Source of the DNA: Nocardioides sp. GY 10113
GTDB taxonomy: Bacteria; Actinomycetota; Actinomycetes; Propionibacteriales; Nocardioidaceae
Direction of reading: 5' to 3'
Length of the DNA: 64,000 nucleotides
Assembly (NCBI RefSeq): GCF_004919105.1
Contig: NZ_STGK01000001.1
Location: 372,001 to 436,000 of the forward strand
The position numbers were made by a program, and so were the translations under genes. Numbering within the stretch: position 1 is the stretch's first letter; each line of letters begins with the position of its first letter. Shown here piece after piece: positions 36,683 through 44,836 of this stretch. The notes under the pieces are model-generated. The model searched no databases. It was not told the DNA's origin and saw nothing but the letters and a program-made list of their open reading frames with translations.

Positions 36683-37321
36683 TCAGATCCGGACGATGCC
36701 GGTGGGCGTCTGCACCTGCGCGGCGAGGATGCCCGGGGTGCCGTGCGGGGCGACCCAGTCGACCTTGACGTCCTCCAGCGGTGCGTCGACGGACTCGCCG
36801 AGCCACTCGCTGACCCGCAGCGGGTCGCCGGCGATCTCGATGCCGGCCAGCGAGAACTGCTCGTCGGCGCCGGCGGAGGGGTGCAGGTCGCCCGGGGTCT
36901 CCCACTTGATGAAGAACGGCAGCTGCGGGTCGGCGATCAGCCCGTTGATGCCGATCTGCTTCCAGACCAGCTCGGTGCCGTCGGGCCGGTGCCGGTGGCC
37001 CTCGACCGCGTTGCGACCCAGCCGCTCCTCGACCACGGTGATGTCGGGGACCGCGACCACCCAGCCGAGCCAGCCGCCGCCCAGGGCGGAGCGGGCCTTG
37101 ACGGCCTGGCCGAACGGCGCCTTGTCGGAGGCGGGGTGGTCGAGTGCCTCGACGACCTCGAGGTACATGTCGCCGGCGAGCGGCATGATCATGTTGCGGG
37201 TGCCGAAGCGGGGGTGGATCCCGCCGTCGGCGAACTCACGGCCCAGCGCGGCGCCGAGGCGCTCGGCGGTGGCGGCCAGTCCGTCCGGTCCGGCGGCGTA
37301 GGACAGGTGATCGAGGCGCAT
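36683..37321 (-). CDS. Glyoxalase-like (VOC superfamily) protein
   Basis: A 212-residue protein starting MRLDHLSYAAGPDGLAATAE, with IHPRFGTRNMIMPL and MYLEVVEALDHP, the pattern of the glyoxalase-like domain PF13468. These are often metal-dependent dioxygenase or isomerase folds, or antibiotic-binding proteins; the substrate is unknown. ATG 37321 is chosen; ATG 37330 and ATG 37339 are in frame. A TCTTGA-type palindrome lies about 50 bases upstream. Confidence 0.8.
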   Translation of the reverse strand: MRLDHLSYAAGPDGLAATAERLGAALGREFADGGIHPRFGTRNMIMPLAGDMYLEVVEALDHPASDKAPFGQAVKARSALGGGWLGWVVAVPDITVVEERLGRNAVEGHRHRPDGTELVWKQIGINGLIADPQLPFFIKWETPGDLHPSAGADEQFSLAGIEIAGDPLRVSEWLGESVDAPLEDVKVDWVAPHGTPGILAAQVQTPTGIVRI

Positions 37322-37372
37322 GCCTGACATTCTTCGCATGCCTGTCGGGCGGTCGTGCAGCGGGGTCCAACT

Positions 37373-37388
37373 CTCTTGATGTCGAGAG
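37373..37388. promoter_or_regulatory. Near-perfect palindrome upstream of the VOC gene
   Basis: CTCTTGATGTCGAGAG has 7-base arms with one mismatch around TG, in a relatively A/T-rich gap. TCTTGA-type palindromes resemble MarR-family operators; no MarR gene is in the window, so the regulator is unknown. Confidence 0.35.
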
Positions 37389-37473
37389 GTAGATCTCACT
37401 TCAAGCGGACGCGCGCAACGACACGCGTTATCTGCGCCACATCGGCCGGCTCCCGGGCGCCCCGGGGTCCCGC

Positions 37474-38247
37474 TCAGCGGGGCGAGGCGGGGTGCAGCGC
37501 CAGCGCCGAGCGGGACCGGAGGTGTGCCTCGCAGCGACCGGCCAGGACGTCGTACGCCGCCCGGCCCATCAGCGCGACCAGCTCGGGCTCGTTGGTGACG
37601 AAGACCGGCTCCATGCCCACGTGCGCCTCGGTGTTGCCGGAGCAGTACCAGTCCAGGTCGTGCCCGCCGGGACCCCAGCCGCGCCGGTCGTACTCGCCGA
37701 TCCCGACCTCGGTGTACTCGGTGCCGTCGGGGCGCTCCACCTGCCGGAACGTGCGGCGGATCGGGAGCTGCCAGCAGACGTCCGGCTTGGTCTCCAGCGG
37801 GTTGCGCCCCTGCCGCAGCGCCAGCCCGTGCAGCGCGCAGCCGGCGCCGCCGCCGCTCGGGGAGACGAAGTCGGTGCGGTTGTGGAAGATGCAGGCGCCC
37901 TGGCCGTCGACGTCGATGGCCAGCGTCTTGCGCTCGCCGTCCTCGTCGGTCTCCACCCAGTCCGAGGTGCGCACCCGGCGCCCGGGGTGGAACTGCCAGT
38001 CGTCCTCGGTGAGCTGGGCGACGAACCCGGCCACCCGCTGCTCGTCCTCGGCGTCGGAGAAGTGTGCGCCGAGCGTGCAGCAGCCCGTGTCGGGGGAGTC
38101 GGCGTAGATGCCCCGGCAGCCCTGGCCGAAGATGCACACGAACGAGGAGGTCAGCCAGGTCAGGTCGCAGCGGAACACCTCGTCGGCGTCGTCGGGGTTG
38201 GCGAACTCGACGAACGCTCGGGGGAAATCCAGGTCGACCTCGGGCAC
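37474..38247 (-). CDS. Conserved Cys-containing protein, Rv0495c-like
   Basis: A 257-residue protein conserved next to ppx in actinobacteria. Visible features are several Cys clusters ([43 protein letters not shown]) and many Trp and Asp residues. The Cys pattern suggests metal or iron-sulfur binding, but no activity is known to me. Start GTG 38247, with TAGATT six bases upstream. Divergent from ppx exactly as Rv0495c is from Rv0496. Confidence 0.82.
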   Translation of the reverse strand: MPEVDLDFPRAFVEFANPDDADEVFRCDLTWLTSSFVCIFGQGCRGIYADSPDTGCCTLGAHFSDAEDEQRVAGFVAQLTEDDWQFHPGRRVRTSDWVETDEDGERKTLAIDVDGQGACIFHNRTDFVSPSGGGAGCALHGLALRQGRNPLETKPDVCWQLPIRRTFRQVERPDGTEYTEVGIGEYDRRGWGPGGHDLDWYCSGNTEAHVGMEPVFVTNEPELVALMGRAAYDVLAGRCEAHLRSRSALALHPASPR

Positions 38248-38253
38248 CGTCCC

Positions 38254-38259
38254 AATCTA
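38254..38259 (-). promoter_or_regulatory. Candidate -10 element, leaderless type
   Basis: On the minus strand TAGATT ends 6 bases before the GTG at 38247. Confidence 0.45.
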
Positions 38260-38310
38260 GTGACCCGCCGGTCGCCCGCTCGACGGGTCCGGGCCGAGGC
38301 CGCGCCCTAG

Positions 38311-38316
38311 TACCGT
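38311..38316 (+). promoter_or_regulatory. Candidate -10 element for ppx, leaderless type
   Basis: TACCGT ends 7 bases before ATG 38324, supporting that start over the in-frame GTG at 38315. Confidence 0.45.
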
Positions 38317-38323
38317 GGGACCC

Positions 38324-39262
38324 ATGCGTCTGGGCGTCCTCGACATCGGCTCCAACACCGGTCACCTGCTGGTCGTCGATGCCCACGACGGCGCGGCGCC
38401 GCTGCCGGCGTTCTCCTACAAGCAGCCGCTGCGACTGGCCGAGCACCTCGACGAGAACGGCGACGTCTCCTGGACCGGGATCGAGGCCCTGGCCTCGTTC
38501 ACCGCCGAGGCGCTGGTGGTGGCCGAGGAGAAGGGCTGCGAGGAGATGCTGCCCTTCGCCACCTCGGCGGTCCGCGACTCCGGGAACGCCGAGGAGGTGC
38601 TGGCCCACGTCCGCGAGCGCACCGGCGTCGACATCCAGGTGCTGCCCGGTGAGGACGAGGCGCGACTGACCTTCCTCGCCGTACGACGCTGGTTCGGCTG
38701 GTCCGCCGGCCGGCTGCTCGTCTTCGACATCGGCGGCGGCTCGCTGGAGATCGCCTCGGGGGCCGACGAGCGCCCCGACGTCGCGCAGTCGCTGCCGCTG
38801 GGCGCGGCCCGGCTCGCCTCGGAGTGGGCCGCGGAGGTGGCCGACCCCGAGGGGCTGCGCCGGGTCCGCCGCGACATCCGCGCCACGATCGCCCGCGACG
38901 CCGGCCAGGTGCTCCGCTCCGGGTCGACGCACCGCGCCGCGGCCACCTCGAAGACGTTCCGGTCGCTGGCGCGGATCTGCGGCGCCGCGCCGTCCGGCGT
39001 CGGGCCGCTGGCGCCGCGCGCGCTGCCGCTGGACGAGCTGCGCAGCTGGATCCCGAAGCTGGTCACGATGAGCCCGGCCGAGCTGGCGGCGCTGCCGGGC
39101 GTCTCGCCGAGTCGGGCCCACCAGATCGTGCCGGGCGCGCTGGTGGCCGAGGCCTGCATGGACATCTTCGACGAGGATCGGCTCGAGATCTGCCCCTGGG
39201 CGCTGCGCGAGGGCGTCATCCTGGAGCGGATCGACAAGCTCGGGGTCACTGACCCGTCGTGA
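38324..39262 (+). CDS. ppx: Ppx/GppA family exopolyphosphatase
   Basis: ASKHA-fold phosphatase acting on polyphosphate or pppGpp. The 312-residue protein has [15 protein letters not shown] (phosphate-1 motif), [21 protein letters not shown] and [14 protein letters not shown] (phosphate-2). The length matches the short mycobacterial Ppx (Rv0496), lacking the C-terminal HD domain of E. coli Ppx. The following gene begins with GTGA inside its stop. Exopolyphosphatase and pppGpp hydrolase roles cannot be separated from sequence. Confidence 0.9.
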   Translation: MRLGVLDIGSNTGHLLVVDAHDGAAPLPAFSYKQPLRLAEHLDENGDVSWTGIEALASFTAEALVVAEEKGCEEMLPFATSAVRDSGNAEEVLAHVRERTGVDIQVLPGEDEARLTFLAVRRWFGWSAGRLLVFDIGGGSLEIASGADERPDVAQSLPLGAARLASEWAAEVADPEGLRRVRRDIRATIARDAGQVLRSGSTHRAAATSKTFRSLARICGAAPSGVGPLAPRALPLDELRSWIPKLVTMSPAELAALPGVSPSRAHQIVPGALVAEACMDIFDEDRLEICPWALREGVILERIDKLGVTDPS

Positions 39263-40071
39263 TCGAGAGCCCGCGCCGGCCCCGGATCGGACTGTCCACC
39301 GTGTCGGTCTATCCGGAGTCGACAGCGCACGCCTTCGCGTACGCCGCCTCCGTCGGCTACGAGTCGGTCGAGGTGATGGTGGGGGTGGACGCGCTCTCCC
39401 AGCAGATCAGCGCGGTGAAGAACCTCTCGGAGCACCACCAGGTGCCGATCTCCGCGATCCACGCGCCCTGCCTGCTGTTCACCCAGCGGGTCTGGGGGCT
39501 GGAGCCGTGGGGCAAGCTCGAGCGCTCGGCGCAGATGGCCCAGGCGGTCGGCGCCGAGGTGGTCGTCGTCCACCCGCCGTTCCGCTGGCAGCGCGAGTAC
39601 GCCCGGGAGTTCGTGGACGGGGTCGCCGCCCTGGAGAGCTCCAGCGGGATCGCGTTCGCCGTGGAGAACATGTACCCGTGGCGCGCCTCCTCGCGACGGC
39701 ACCTGGAGATGTACCTGCCCGGCTGGGACCCCTCCGAGGAGTCCTACGCCAACACCACCATCGACCTCTCGCACGCCTCGATCGCCCAGTCGGACCCGAT
39801 CGCGATGGCGGACCGGCTCGGCTCGCGGCTGCGGCACATCCACCTCACCGACGGCACCGACTCGGCGAAGGACGAGCACCTGGTCCCGGGGCGGGGGAGC
39901 ATCGGCGCCGACGCGTTCCTGCGGCACCTGGCGACCACCGGGTTCGCCGGCGAGGTGGTCCTCGAGATCAACACCCGGCGCTGCGCCAACCGTGAGGCGC
40001 GGGAGGCCGACCTGCGGGAGTCGCTGGAGTTCGCGCGCACCCACCTGGAGGCGGCCGCGCCCACCCCGTGA
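39259..40071 (+). CDS. Sugar phosphate isomerase/epimerase (xylose-isomerase-like TIM barrel)
   Basis: A 270-residue AP-endonuclease-2-type TIM barrel, Rv0498-like. Metal-site residues are visible in the strand ends: [16 protein letters not shown] (Glu), TIDLSHASI (Asp, His), IHLTDGT (His, Asp) and VVLEINTR (Glu). The substrate is unknown. GTG 39259 overlaps the ppx stop by four bases, so the two are cotranslated. Confidence 0.85.
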   Translation: MIESPRRPRIGLSTVSVYPESTAHAFAYAASVGYESVEVMVGVDALSQQISAVKNLSEHHQVPISAIHAPCLLFTQRVWGLEPWGKLERSAQMAQAVGAEVVVVHPPFRWQREYAREFVDGVAALESSSGIAFAVENMYPWRASSRRHLEMYLPGWDPSEESYANTTIDLSHASIAQSDPIAMADRLGSRLRHIHLTDGTDSAKDEHLVPGRGSIGADAFLRHLATTGFAGEVVLEINTRRCANREAREADLRESLEFARTHLEAAAPTP

Positions 40072-40141
40072 CCCGGGGCCCGGCAGAAACTTCGACCTCT
40101 CGGCCCACGGCGCCTGCGGGGCGGCACCGCGGCGGAGCATG

Positions 40142-40903
40142 ATGAGCGCCATGGGCGGATCCCACGCACGACCTGTCATCGAGATCGAGGGCCTCACCGT
40201 GGTCCGCGGCGGCCACCGCGTGCTCGAGGGGCTGGACCTCGAGGTCGGCGCCGGGGTGACCGGGCTGCTCGGCCCGTCGGGGTGCGGCAAGTCCACGCTG
40301 CTGCGCAGCATCGTCGGGGTGCAGCGGATCGAGGCCGGCACGGTCACCGTGCTCGGCGAGCCCGGCGGCAGCGCTCCGTTGCGGGACCGGGTCGGGTACA
40401 TGACCCAGGAGTCCAGCGTGTACGACGACCTCAGCGTCACCGAGAACCTTCGCTTCTTCGCCCGCGTGCTCGGCGTCGACGCCGGGCAGGTCGACCCGGT
40501 GATCGCGACCGTGGACCTCGAGAGCCACCGGGACAAGGTGGTCCGCACCCTCAGCGGCGGCCAGCGCTCCCGGGTCGGGCTGGCGGTCGCGCTGCTCGGC
40601 GATCCCGACCTGTTGGTCCTCGACGAGCCGACCGTCGGTCTGGACCCGGTGCTGCGCCGCGACCTGTGGGGCCTCTTCCACCGGCTGGCCGACGACGGGA
40701 CGGCGGTGCTGATCTCCAGCCACGTGATGGACGAGGCCGATCGGTGCGAGCAGCTGCTGCTGATGCGCGAGGGCCGGATCCTCGCGCACGACACCCCGGC
40801 GGCGGTGAAGGCGGCGGCCGGCGCCGACGACATCGAGTCGGCGTTCCTGGCGCTGGTCGGCGAGGCCGGCCGGTCCGGCGACGGGGACGGGGGCGCGGCA
40901 TGA
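40142..40903 (+). CDS. ABC transporter ATP-binding protein
   Basis: A 253-residue ABC ATPase of the DrrA/CcmA type: Walker A GPSGCGKST, Q-loop YMTQESSVYDDL, signature LSGGQRSR, Walker B LLVLDEPTVGLD and H-loop SSHVMDEAD. Three in-frame ATGs cluster (40139, 40142, 40151); 40142 follows GGAG. It overlaps the permease gene by four bases. Together they form an exporter; the substrate is unknown. This pair has no counterpart at this place in M. tuberculosis. Confidence 0.92.
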   Translation: MSAMGGSHARPVIEIEGLTVVRGGHRVLEGLDLEVGAGVTGLLGPSGCGKSTLLRSIVGVQRIEAGTVTVLGEPGGSAPLRDRVGYMTQESSVYDDLSVTENLRFFARVLGVDAGQVDPVIATVDLESHRDKVVRTLSGGQRSRVGLAVALLGDPDLLVLDEPTVGLDPVLRRDLWGLFHRLADDGTAVLISSHVMDEADRCEQLLLMREGRILAHDTPAAVKAAAGADDIESAFLALVGEAGRSGDGDGGAA

Positions 40904-41634
40904 GCGCCCGGGTGACCGGCGCCATCGCCGGCCGCGTGCTGATGCAGCTGCGGCGCGACCACCGGACGCTGGCGATGCTGCTGGTGCTCCCGGTGGCCCT
41001 GCAGACCCTGCTGTGGTGGGTCTACCGGGACAGCAGCGCGATCTTCGACCAGATCGGGCCGGCGCTGCTCGCGATCTTCCCGTTCTTCGTGATGTTCCTG
41101 GTGACCAGCGTGACCACGCTGCGCGAGCGCTCCAGCGGGACGCTGGAGCGGCTGTTCACGATGCCGATGCAGCGGCTGGACTTCCTGCTCGGCTACGCGC
41201 TCGCCTTCGGCCTGGTCGCCGCCGTGCAGGCCGCGATCGCGGTGGCGGTCTCGGTCGGGCTGCTGGGGCTGGACATCCAGGGCCCGGTCTGGCTGCTCGG
41301 CGTGGTCGGGATCGCCGACGCGGTGCTCGGCACGGCGCTGGGCCTCTTCGTCTCCGCCTTCGCGCGCACCGAGTTCCAGGCGGTGCAGTTCCTGCCGGCG
41401 GTGGTGGTGCCGCAGATCCTGCTGTGCGGGCTGATCCTGCCGCGCGACCAGCTGCCGAGCGTGCTCTCGTTCGTCTCCGACCTGCTCCCGCTCTCGTACG
41501 CCGTCGATGCCATGTCGACGCTGTCCGCCTCCGCCGCGACCGGCGACGTCTGGGGTGACGTGGCGGTCGTCGCGGGGTTCGCGCTCGGCGCGCTGGCGCT
41601 GGGCGCGGCGACCCTCCGGCGGCGTACCGAGTGA
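40900..41634 (+). CDS. ABC-2 type transporter permease
   Basis: A 244-residue integral membrane protein with six predicted segments and the ABC-2 pattern (TLRERSSGTLERLFTMPM cytoplasmic loop; LCGLILPRDQLP before the last two segments). Partner of the upstream ATPase, with which it overlaps (ATGA). Such pairs export drugs, lipids or polymers. Confidence 0.9.
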   Translation: MSARVTGAIAGRVLMQLRRDHRTLAMLLVLPVALQTLLWWVYRDSSAIFDQIGPALLAIFPFFVMFLVTSVTTLRERSSGTLERLFTMPMQRLDFLLGYALAFGLVAAVQAAIAVAVSVGLLGLDIQGPVWLLGVVGIADAVLGTALGLFVSAFARTEFQAVQFLPAVVVPQILLCGLILPRDQLPSVLSFVSDLLPLSYAVDAMSTLSASAATGDVWGDVAVVAGFALGALALGAATLRRRTE

Positions 41635-41656
41635 GCCTCGGGGGCCGGCGGCGCCG

Positions 41657-41662
41657 TACATT
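41657..41662 (+). promoter_or_regulatory. Candidate -10 element, leaderless type
   Basis: TACATT ends 6 bases before ATG 41669 of the proline dehydrogenase gene. Confidence 0.45.
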
Positions 41663-41668
41663 CGAACC

Positions 41669-42604
41669 ATGCGGCCCCTGCGTGACGCGCTCCTCCTGAT
41701 CGCCGGCAGCGAGCGGGTCAGGGACCTGGTGACCTCGCTGCCGGTCTCCGGGTCCGTGGTGCGCGGCTACGTGCCGGGCGAGTCCGCCGAGGAGGTGGTG
41801 GCGGCGGTCGCGGCGCTGGCCGAGGACGGCATCGACACGACGATCGACTACCTCGGCGAGGACACGCTGGACCCGGAGCGGGCGCGGGCGACGGTCGACG
41901 CCTACCGCGAGATGCTGGCCGCGCTCTCGGCCGCCGGGCTGGCCGAGCGGGCGGAGGTGAGCGTCAAGCTCACCGCCCTCGGCCTGCGCCTGCCGGAGCA
42001 CGGCGAGCAGACCGCGCTGGCCAACGCCCGGGCGATCTGCCTGGCCGCCCGCAACGCCGGCACCATGGTCACCGTCGACATGGAGGACCACACCACCACC
42101 GACGTCACCATCGCGCTGGTGCGCGAGCTGCGGCAGGACTTCCCGGAGACCGGCGTGGTGCTGCAGGCCTACCTGCGCCGCACCGAGGCCGACTGCCGCC
42201 GGCTGAGCGGGGCGGGCTCCCGGGTCCGTCTGTGCAAGGGCGCGTACGACGAGCCGGCCGACGTGGCGTTCACCGTCCCGGCCGAGGTCGACCGGAGCTA
42301 CGTGCGCTGCCTGAAGACGCTGCTGGCCGGTCAGGGCTACCCGATGATCGCCACGCACGACCCGCGCCTGATCCGGATCGCCGACGCGCTGGCGCAGCGG
42401 TACGGCCGCCGCGCGGAGTCCTACGAGTTCCAGATGCTCTACGGCGTGCGCCCGGTCGAGCAGCGCCGGCTGGCCGAGGCGGGGCAGCGGGTGCGGGTCT
42501 ACGTGCCCTACGGCGAGGAGTGGTACGGCTACCTGGTGCGTCGCCTCGCCGAGCGTCCGCGCAACCTGACATTGTTCGTCACGTCCCTGATCTCCAAGAA
42601 GTGA
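41669..42604 (+). CDS. Proline dehydrogenase
   Basis: Monofunctional FAD-dependent PRODH of 311 residues: TTIDYLGEDT, VSVKLTALGLRL, VDMEDHTTTD, VVLQAYLRRTE, RLCKGAYDEP and the C-terminal YVPYGEEWYGYLVRRLAERP motif. Oxidises proline to pyrroline-5-carboxylate. It lies 5 bases before proC, whose product runs the reverse direction with NADPH; this is a degradation/synthesis pair on one transcript. The partner P5C dehydrogenase is not in the window. Confidence 0.93.
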   Translation: MRPLRDALLLIAGSERVRDLVTSLPVSGSVVRGYVPGESAEEVVAAVAALAEDGIDTTIDYLGEDTLDPERARATVDAYREMLAALSAAGLAERAEVSVKLTALGLRLPEHGEQTALANARAICLAARNAGTMVTVDMEDHTTTDVTIALVRELRQDFPETGVVLQAYLRRTEADCRRLSGAGSRVRLCKGAYDEPADVAFTVPAEVDRSYVRCLKTLLAGQGYPMIATHDPRLIRIADALAQRYGRRAESYEFQMLYGVRPVEQRRLAEAGQRVRVYVPYGEEWYGYLVRRLAERPRNLTLFVTSLISKK

Positions 42605-42609
42605 GTGCG

Positions 42610-43413
42610 ATGAACCAGACTGCCGTCATCGGCGCCGGGGTGATGGGCGAGACCCTGCTCTCGGGCCTCGTCCGCGCCGGCCGCCGCGTCGACACCCTGC
42701 TCGTGGGCGAGAAGCGCCCGGAGCGGGCCGCGGAGCTCGAGGAGCGGTACGGCGTCTCCGTGGTCGACAACATCGAGGCGGCCACCAAGGCCGACACCCT
42801 CGCGCTGGTGGTCAAGCCGCAGGACATGGCCGACCTGCTGGACGAGATCGCCCCCGTGCTCCGGGCCGGGCAGCTGCTGGTCTCGCTCGCCGCGGGCATC
42901 ACCACCGGCTTCATCGAGGCCCGCGTCCCCGACGGCGTGGCCGTCGTCCGGGTCATGCCGAACACGCCGGCGCTGGTCGACGAGGGCATGTCGGCGATCT
43001 CGGCCGGCTCGCACTGCGACGACGCGCACCTGGTCGAGGCCGAGGGGCTGATGGCCTCGGTCGGCAAGGTGCTCCGGGTCCCCGAGAAGCAGCAGGACGC
43101 GGTGACCGCGATCAGCGGGTCGGGGCCGGCGTACGTCTTCTTCGTGGTGGAGTCGATGATCGAGGCGGGCGTCCACCTCGGGCTGCCGCGGACCACCGCG
43201 CACGAGCTGGCGGTGCAGACCCTGGTCGGCTCGGCGGCGATGCTCAAGGAGACCGGCGAGCACCCCACGGTGCTGCGCGAGCAGGTCACCTCCCCGGCGG
43301 GCACGACCGCCGCCGCGCTGCGCGAGCTCGAGGTGCACCGGGTCCGGGCGGCGTTCCTAGCCGCGCTCGAGGCCGCCCGCGACCGCTCGCGCGCGCTCGC
43401 CGCGGGCGGCTGA
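42610..43413 (+). CDS. proC: Pyrroline-5-carboxylate reductase
   Basis: Last step of proline synthesis. The 267-residue protein has AVIGAGVMGETLLSGLV (NADPH motif), VVRVMPNTPALV, AISGSGPAYVFFVVE and QVTSPAGTTAAALREL. ATG 42610 is chosen; GTG 42601, which overlaps the PRODH stop (GTGA), would add MSA and allow coupling. Its last 57 bases overlap the convergent HAD gene. Positional match to Rv0500. Confidence 0.95.
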   Translation: MNQTAVIGAGVMGETLLSGLVRAGRRVDTLLVGEKRPERAAELEERYGVSVVDNIEAATKADTLALVVKPQDMADLLDEIAPVLRAGQLLVSLAAGITTGFIEARVPDGVAVVRVMPNTPALVDEGMSAISAGSHCDDAHLVEAEGLMASVGKVLRVPEKQQDAVTAISGSGPAYVFFVVESMIEAGVHLGLPRTTAHELAVQTLVGSAAMLKETGEHPTVLREQVTSPAGTTAAALRELEVHRVRAAFLAALEAARDRSRALAAGG

Positions 43414-44106
43414 CCAGTCCAGCTCGCGGAGGCTGCTGATCCGCGGGGTGCCGGCCGCCGTGGGCGCGGCGGTCCGGTCCAGGAGTACGCCGACGAGGCC
43501 GGCCCGCTGTGCCCCGCGCAGGTCGTGGCGCTCGGAGTCGCCGACCATCGCGCACCGCGACGGCTCCACGCCGAGCGTCGCGCACGCGGCGTGGAAGGCG
43601 CGCGGGTCCGGCTTGGCCGCGGGCAGCTCGGAGGAGGCCAGCACCCGCGCCCCGAGGCCGGCCAGCCCGGTCCGACGGACCTTGTTCTCCTGCACGGCCT
43701 GCTCGCCGTTGGTCAGGATCGCGACGCGCAGGCCGGCCGCGCGGGCGGCGGCGATCGCCTCCGCGGCGTCGTCGAACGCGCGCCAGGCGGCTTGGTAGCA
43801 GCCGAGGAAGTCGGCGAAGGTCTCGTCGGCGAGCCGGTCGTCGCTGAGGTCCCAGTCGGCGAGGAAGTCGCGGATCCGCCGCCGCCGGTGCTCCAGGTGG
43901 GTGATCTCCCGGCGCTGGTAGCGCTCGTAGTGGCGGGCCTCGATCGCGAACCAGCGGTCCACGTGGCGCTCGAGGTCGGCATCGTCCTCCGCGAGGCCCA
44001 GCCCTGCCAGCCAGCCGCGCAGTCCGCGCTCGGAGGCTCCCCGGTGGTCGACGAGGGTGTCGTCCAGGTCGAACAGAACCGCATCGATGGAGCCGGGGAA
44101 CCGCAT
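43357..44106 (-). CDS. HAD superfamily hydrolase (YjjG/PGP-like)
   Basis: A 249-residue HAD phosphatase with DLDDTLVD (nucleophile Asp13 and Asp15), VAILTNGEQ, KPDPRAFHAAC and GDSERHDLRGA, plus an alpha-helical cap inserted after motif I, as in nucleotidases and phosphoglycolate phosphatases. Substrate unknown. ATG 44106 puts motif I at residue 13. The 3' end overlaps proC by 57 bases on the opposite strand. Confidence 0.88.
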   Translation of the reverse strand: MRFPGSIDAVLFDLDDTLVDHRGASERGLRGWLAGLGLAEDDADLERHVDRWFAIEARHYERYQRREITHLEHRRRRIRDFLADWDLSDDRLADETFADFLGCYQAAWRAFDDAAEAIAAARAAGLRVAILTNGEQAVQENKVRRTGLAGLGARVLASSELPAAKPDPRAFHAACATLGVEPSRCAMVGDSERHDLRGAQRAGLVGVLLDRTAAPTAAGTPRISSLRELDWSAARGERARAVAGGLERG

Positions 44107-44239
44107 GCGGCCAGTCTCCCAGGTGGCTCCGACGCCTCCGGTGCCCCGGGGAGGTCGGGCGGGGCGCGCAGAATCATCACTTTGGGGTACGTCGGTCAAG
44201 GCGACACGCCGAAAGTTTGAAGTTTCAGTGGTGATTCTC

Positions 44240-44269
44240 TTCCACACCCGTCACAACAGGCTCTATTCT
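44240..44269 (+). promoter_or_regulatory. Candidate promoter of the HTH-bS22 unit
   Basis: TTCCAC (44240-44245), an 18-base spacer and TATTCT (44264-44269), within a locally A/T-richer gap (44185-44275). Confidence 0.35.
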
Positions 44270-44342
44270 CACGGCCGAGGCGTCTGTTGGGCACTGCTGG
44301 GGGAAGGCGGTGACGGGCGCACAGAAAGCGTGGTTATCACCG

Positions 44343-44552
44343 ATGACACCATCGTCGCGTCCCGAGTCCTTGCCGGACCCCAAGTTCCTCACGATCGCGG
44401 AGGTTGCGACGATGATGCGGGTCTCCAAGATGACCGTCTACCGCCTGGTCCACAACGGCGACCTGCCCGCGGTCCGCGTCGGCCGCTCGTTCCGGGTGAC
44501 CGAGGAAGACGTCAACGAGTACCTGCGGAAGAGCTTCTTCAACGCCGGCTGA
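44343..44552 (+). CDS. Excisionase-family helix-turn-helix DNA-binding protein
   Basis: A 69-residue winged HTH of the MerR/excisionase type: FLTIAEVATMMRVSKMTVYR, then LVHNGDLPAVRVGRSFRVTEEDVNEYL. It matches Rv0500A in position (after proC, before bS22) and in type. In this setting it is a chromosomal regulator and not a phage excisionase. The GTG at 44310 would add 11 residues. Its target is unknown. Confidence 0.88.
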   Translation: MTPSSRPESLPDPKFLTIAEVATMMRVSKMTVYRLVHNGDLPAVRVGRSFRVTEEDVNEYLRKSFFNAG

Positions 44553-44711
44553 CGCCGATCGAGGCCGCCGTCGCGGAGCCAGTGGCGTCCCATCGGGGCG
44601 TCCTGATTCTCCGCGGGCAGCCATCGGCCAGTAGGCTGGCCCAGTCCCCCGACTGCCGTTGGGGGCTTAGTCGTACGAGCTCGGGTCGAAGGCCCGGCGT
44701 GGAGGTTCCCT

Positions 44712-44813
44712 GTGGGTTCGGTCATCAAGAAGCGCCGTAAGCGGATGGCGAAGAAGAAGCACCGCAAGCTGCTCAAGAAGACGCGGGTGCAGCGCCGCAA
44801 GCTCGGCAAGTAA
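44712..44813 (+). CDS. Small ribosomal protein bS22 / AURKAIP1-COX24 domain protein
   Basis: A 33-residue, extremely basic peptide: [20 protein letters not shown] and ending [11 protein letters not shown]. The pattern is the AURKAIP1/COX24 family, which in mycobacteria is the 30S protein bS22 (Rv0500B). Start GTG 44712 with GGAGG (44701-44705) at spacing 6; stop TAA 44811-44813. It lies between the HTH gene and the galE2-like gene exactly as in M. tuberculosis. It is easily missed by gene finders because of its size. Confidence 0.93.
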   Translation: MGSVIKKRRKRMAKKKHRKLLKKTRVQRRKLGK

Positions 44814-44836
44814 GCACCGCCCCCAGGCACGACGTC

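Noticed and set aside
44310..44552. Prophage or integrative element marked by the excisionase-like gene
   Set aside because: No integrase, att repeats or phage genes; the gene occupies the conserved Rv0500A position.
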